57,456 bases of DNA from NCBI GenBank assembly GCA_021772895.1, contig JAJFLC010000014.1, positions 119,391-176,846 of the forward strand, given 5' to 3'. The notes below the pieces were generated by a model. It saw nothing but the letters and a program-made list of their open reading frames with translations, was not told the origin of the DNA and did not search any database. The position numbers and the translations under genes are program-made. The first letter of the stretch is position 1. Each line of letters starts with the position of its first letter. Below are positions 54,489 to 57,456 of the stretch, in pieces. Origin of the DNA: Mariprofundaceae bacterium. GTDB taxonomy: Bacteria > Pseudomonadota > Zetaproteobacteria > Mariprofundales > Mariprofundaceae.

Positions 54489-55589
54489 ATGGAATATTTT
54501 AGTGAATGGGGCACCACAGCCTTCTCAGACATAAGCACACACTTTGACTGGATCGCCGGGCTGGTGCTGACCATCAACATCATCCTGTTGATCTTCGCAA
54601 AATATATCATCCGGCTTGTGCATCAGGGTAAAGAAGACAAACCCGCGTTCACATGGAAGTTACGTACCTTCCGTGGCCTGAATCTGCTCATCATCATCGG
54701 TTATTTCTATTTCAACGTCTATTCGCATGAGATCGACTATGGTCCAGGCATCCGAACTGTTGCCATATTGACCGTGCTCTACATCGCCTACCTCACCATG
54801 TATATCTCACATTATCTGATTCTGCGCCGTTTTGGCCGTACCCGCGAATCAACCGGAGAGATGCGTTATATCGATACCTATAACTCGCGATTATTAAACA
54901 TTCTGAGCAATGTTTTCATCTCGATCATAGCCCTGATTTCGGTCATTCGCCTGCTCGGTTTTGAAACACTGCTTGAAGCCGGTGGCGTGATTGGCTTTAT
55001 CGGTGTCTTTTTAGCTCTGACCCAAAATTCATGGGCACCCGATATTTTCAGCGGTCTCATTATTCTAAATAGTGATATCCTAAAAGAGGGTGATGTTATC
55101 GAACTGCACAATGGCGATAAAATCATCGGCGAAGTTTTCCGCACAAAGATTTTTCACACTGAAGTGCTCAACCTGATCAATAACCATCGCATTCTTATCC
55201 GCAATTCACGCCTGCGCGATTATGCCATCCATAATCTCTCCAAGTTTGCATCCGCCAAAGGTTTACGGGAATGCCTGCGTTTCAAGATTGGTTATGATCA
55301 TAGCATCGCCAAAGTACGCAGCATGCTTGAAGCTGCGTACACGAGTGTCTCAGAGGCCACAGAAATCACCATTGAAGGACAATACGCTTCAGAGATCGGC
55401 ATCACCGATACCGGTGATCATGCAATCGAATGGAGTGTATTCTACTATACCAAAGCAGTCGGAAACATTCTTAAAACCCGTCAACAGATGCGCGAAGCCT
55501 TTCTCGAAATATCACAGGCACACGACATTTCACTTGCAACACCCATGACCCATGACATACAGATGCAGGATTTAGAAAAAATAGAATAA
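54489..55589 (+). CDS. MscS-family mechanosensitive channel
   Basis: A 366-residue small-conductance mechanosensitive channel. The N-terminal half has about four membrane helices. The pore helix GGVIGFIGVFLALTQNSWAPD leads into the MscS beta domain (LKEGDVIELHNGDKIIGEV, RILIRNSRLRDY) and a cytoplasmic alpha/beta domain. It protects against hypoosmotic shock or conducts small solutes. The C-terminal acidic tail is short. It is convergent with hipA. Confidence 0.92.
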   Translation: MEYFSEWGTTAFSDISTHFDWIAGLVLTINIILLIFAKYIIRLVHQGKEDKPAFTWKLRTFRGLNLLIIIGYFYFNVYSHEIDYGPGIRTVAILTVLYIAYLTMYISHYLILRRFGRTRESTGEMRYIDTYNSRLLNILSNVFISIIALISVIRLLGFETLLEAGGVIGFIGVFLALTQNSWAPDIFSGLIILNSDILKEGDVIELHNGDKIIGEVFRTKIFHTEVLNLINNHRILIRNSRLRDYAIHNLSKFASAKGLRECLRFKIGYDHSIAKVRSMLEAAYTSVSEATEITIEGQYASEIGITDTGDHAIEWSVFYYTKAVGNILKTRQQMREAFLEISQAHDISLATPMTHDIQMQDLEKIE

Positions 55590-55634
55590 ATAAGATTTTT
55601 TGCAGTCTTAGACCCTGTTACATCCAATCAGCAA

Positions 55635-56834
55635 TCAAGCGCCAAGTTTTTTACACTGTGTATCGATATAATTGCTAAAGCGGGCAGTTTCATCACCTGG
55701 CACCCCATTCCTTTTGCAAACACCATTCCAATTGCTAGCTATCATTTCAATCACTTCATCCACAATATCTTCCGCAGACTGTTTGTTAATTTTAAATCTG
55801 CCTGCCAGTGAACCAACCGCCTCCGTTCTTCTTGGGCCAATTTCGTCATAAAGAAATGACAGGGTATGTCCAACTTTATGGTTCACATTTGGAAGCAGGT
55901 CGTATGCGGGCGTCAGTTCATAACCATTGTGATATAACATGGCAAAGTTTTTAAGGTGATCGTCGGTATTTCCAACAATAGCATTGAAAATCATCTGACG
56001 ATAAAGGGCGTGCAAATCTTCTACCGGCCGCTTCGAAACCATTCTGATCACATCAGCCATTTGTATGTAAGTCGCATGATAATAACCCGTTGCATTAAGC
56101 AAACTCTGCATGCTGATCATATGGAGATGGCCGCCATCCAAACGATCAAAACGATCCAGACAAAGCATTTTGATTCCAGCCTCCTCCATAATGGAAAACT
56201 CAGGCACGCGCATTCCCACCATCCGTGCCAGCTCAAGACATGAAGCTTCAAGTCCCACCACATCATATTTGTCAGCCACACTTGGGAACTTTACCAACAA
56301 CGGTACTCCATCATTCCCAAGAACATTTACTTTTGGATGAGCGCCACCGGGCGTGCCTCCAGAATTAAACAATCGCTGAAGCATCATATCATCAATTGCC
56401 TCACCGTTTTCAAATGCCTTTGCAGCCAGCGCAAGTTCACCAATCGAACGGATTGACTCGTCGTCTTTCCTGACTTTCTCATTGTCTGAATGGTTATAAC
56501 TAAGCGCACCTGTTGATCGATCATCAAGATAACGAAGCAATAGATGCGGTGATTGCTCAGCGTGGGAAAGGCGATACCTCGCAGACATGACCGCCCTGCC
56601 CCAGCCATCAGGTAGAGAATCCTCAAACACACCGAACAAAGGCCTGTCTACAGCATACTCGCCTTTTCTCAGGTTAAGATTAATCACATCCAATGGAAAT
56701 GGCTCAGAGGATTCCAAGTACCCCTTGTGATAACGAAACTCGCATCGTTGTCCATTTGCAGCTATTTCACCAACTTTGTCCACAGCCCCATCAGAACGGG
56801 TTAGATAAACATGATATAAGGCCACCTCTGCCAT
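55635..56834 (-). CDS. hipA: HipA-type serine/threonine kinase toxin
   Basis: HipA kinases inhibit growth by phosphorylating targets such as glutamyl-tRNA synthetase in E. coli. The 399-residue protein has the N-terminal HipA domain with PLFGVFEDSLPDGWGR, the P-loop-like SGGTPGGAHPK (158-168), the ATP-binding lysine in LLVKF (182), the catalytic NTDDHLKN (289-296) and YDLLP (311-315). All key residues are present, so it looks active. It is shorter than E. coli HipA (440). The ATG overlaps the hipB stop (TGATG). Confidence 0.93.
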   Translation of the reverse strand: MAEVALYHVYLTRSDGAVDKVGEIAANGQRCEFRYHKGYLESSEPFPLDVINLNLRKGEYAVDRPLFGVFEDSLPDGWGRAVMSARYRLSHAEQSPHLLLRYLDDRSTGALSYNHSDNEKVRKDDESIRSIGELALAAKAFENGEAIDDMMLQRLFNSGGTPGGAHPKVNVLGNDGVPLLVKFPSVADKYDVVGLEASCLELARMVGMRVPEFSIMEEAGIKMLCLDRFDRLDGGHLHMISMQSLLNATGYYHATYIQMADVIRMVSKRPVEDLHALYRQMIFNAIVGNTDDHLKNFAMLYHNGYELTPAYDLLPNVNHKVGHTLSFLYDEIGPRRTEAVGSLAGRFKINKQSAEDIVDEVIEMIASNWNGVCKRNGVPGDETARFSNYIDTQCKKLGA

Positions 56835-57139
56835 CAGCTACTCGCTCGCTTTCTTTGTTTCTTCTTTAGCTCATGTTGATCAAACAGGCTATCTCCGCTA
56901 GAAAACAATGCCTGCCATTGATCGAGGTTTTGAGTAATCTTTGCCGCCTCCAGCCAGAAACCAATCTTCACCGAAGGATCGCCTTTCTCCATTCGTATAT
57001 AGGTATCCCGGGATACGCCAAGCCGCTTAGCCATCACATCCTGCTTCTCATCGAGAAAATTAATTCGATGAGATCTCAGGTTCTCCCCGATACTTTTACA
57101 TACCGTTATAACATCATCTGAAAAAATCGCATTTCTCAT
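56834..57139 (-). CDS. hipB: HipB-like antitoxin (XRE-type helix-turn-helix)
   Basis: A 101-residue DNA-binding antitoxin. The HTH spans about 31-55 (KQDVMAKRLGVSRDTYIRME), and a very basic C-terminal tail (KKKQRKR) follows. The hipB-hipA order and TGATG overlap are typical of this type II toxin-antitoxin family, in which the antitoxin binds the promoter and neutralises the kinase. It is the first gene of the pair. Confidence 0.9.
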   Translation of the reverse strand: MRNAIFSDDVITVCKSIGENLRSHRINFLDEKQDVMAKRLGVSRDTYIRMEKGDPSVKIGFWLEAAKITQNLDQWQALFSSGDSLFDQHELKKKQRKRASS

Positions 57140-57154
57140 GTGCCATAATATAGC

Positions 57155-57177
57155 ATGTATCTGACATTAATATACAT
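57155..57177. promoter_or_regulatory. possible hipB operator inverted repeat
   Basis: ATGTAT (57155-57160) and ATACAT (57172-57177) form an inverted repeat with an 11-base spacer, about 15 bases upstream of hipB within a very AT-rich promoter region. Autoregulated TA loci usually have such sites. The match is short and the region is AT-rich, so chance is possible. Confidence 0.35.
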
Positions 57178-57300
57178 AATTGATATATATATAGGTTTTA
57201 TCATACTTTAATAGACTTAAGTTTCCAGCCCTCTTCAACCCTTCAGTTTAATAAGAATCAATCTCCGTGGCATTTGCTAACGAAGTACGCATCAGATTGA

Positions 57301-57330
57301 AGTTCCGGGGACATAAGTTCCGGGGACATA
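57301..57330. repeat. two exact 15-bp direct repeats next to a transposase
   Basis: AGTTCCGGGGACATA occurs twice in tandem, ending 4 bases before the stop of the partial transposase gene. The unit is itself a near-palindrome (GTTCCGGGGAC). A repeat adjoining an IS200/REP-type transposase may be part of the mobile unit's end. Confidence 0.8.
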
Positions 57331-57334
57331 ATAC

Positions 57335-57456
57335 TTAATTATCCACATTTCGCTTTGGGCCAGGCTTTTTCTTGCCGAGCTCACGCCCAGCTATGGATGA
57401 CATCTTCGACATAAAACTCTCTCCCCCTAATGGCCTTCCCGTTCTTTCATGCATGC
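57335..57456 (-). CDS. IS200/REP-associated transposase, C-terminal end (partial)
   Basis: On the minus strand the frame is open from the window edge to a TAA at 57335-57337, encoding about 40 residues. The sequence contains RTGRPLGGESF and ends in a GREL-GKKKPGPKR stretch, the C-terminal pattern of Y1-type REP-associated tyrosine transposases. The start lies beyond the window. The 15-bp direct repeats follow directly, supporting a mobile element at this edge. Confidence 0.7.
   Translation of the reverse strand, partial: MHERTGRPLGGESFMSKMSSIAGRELGKKKPGPKRNVDN

Noticed and set aside
1-57456. CRISPR arrays and tRNA or rRNA genes
   Set aside because: I saw no regularly spaced repeats and no cloverleaf or rRNA-like sequence anywhere in the window.

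Overview
The window is ordinary chromosome of a motile Gram-negative bacterium, most likely a proteobacterium. Supporting signs are a complete rnfABCDGE cluster, an RseC-like protein divergent from nadB, an fdx-gmk-rpoZ-spoT-ridA block, outer-membrane and periplasmic proteins with signal peptides, and a sigma-28 flagellin promoter. The class cannot be fixed from sequence inspection alone. About 60 genes are packed tightly, many with start/stop overlaps.

Layout. 1-6250 (+ strand except rseC): the end of an ABC-F ATPase, a GIY-YIG protein, a zinc-ribbon membrane protein, msrB, a MnmC-like FAD oxidase overlapping an MnmM-like methyltransferase, rseC divergent from nadB, and acyP. 6300-9902 (-): a hybrid histidine kinase, mrp and lepB. 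10043-19248: the Rnf electron-transport operon (11780-17611, ending in a small membrane protein and a MIF-type tautomerase), flanked on both sides by copies of an unrecognised two-protein exported module. The left copy is small helical protein plus two tandem paralogues; the right copy is small helical protein plus one divergent paralogue, on the opposite strand. A DUF6868-type small membrane protein sits beside the right copy. 19559-25814: a PhzF-like protein, a frameshifted monooxygenase pseudogene, a Rep/UvrD helicase, a phosphomannomutase and a soluble hybrid kinase. 25784-31005 (-): a flagellar filament cluster (flagellin, flaG, fliD, fliS, fliT-like) behind a sigma-28-type promoter. 31262-39509: recG, rpmB, ridA, spoT, rpoZ, gmk, a ferredoxin and an alanine/sodium symporter. 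39839-51236: sugar and glycogen metabolism (pgi, an FHA-GAF-cyclase, glgA, a ROK glucokinase, glgP) with xth, an IMPACT protein, an outer-membrane protein and a pseudouridine synthase. 51408-55589: a NERD protein, a chalcone-isomerase-like protein, an NfeD/SPFH pair and an MscS-type channel. 55635-57456: a hipBA toxin-antitoxin locus and the 3' end of an IS200/REP-type transposase, the only clearly mobile part.

The most interesting candidate system is the duplicated exported module around the Rnf operon. The small proteins of the two copies align over their last 56 residues without gaps (23 identities by eye), and the larger proteins share a cysteine pair and several motifs, so the pair has been kept together through duplication and divergence. 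I recognise no family for it. Other points of note are a possible split MnmC pathway made of an oxidase and MnmM, a serine where the flavin-carrying threonine of RnfD is expected, a dispersed hairpin repeat, and mutually exclusive hairpins in the flagellin leader.
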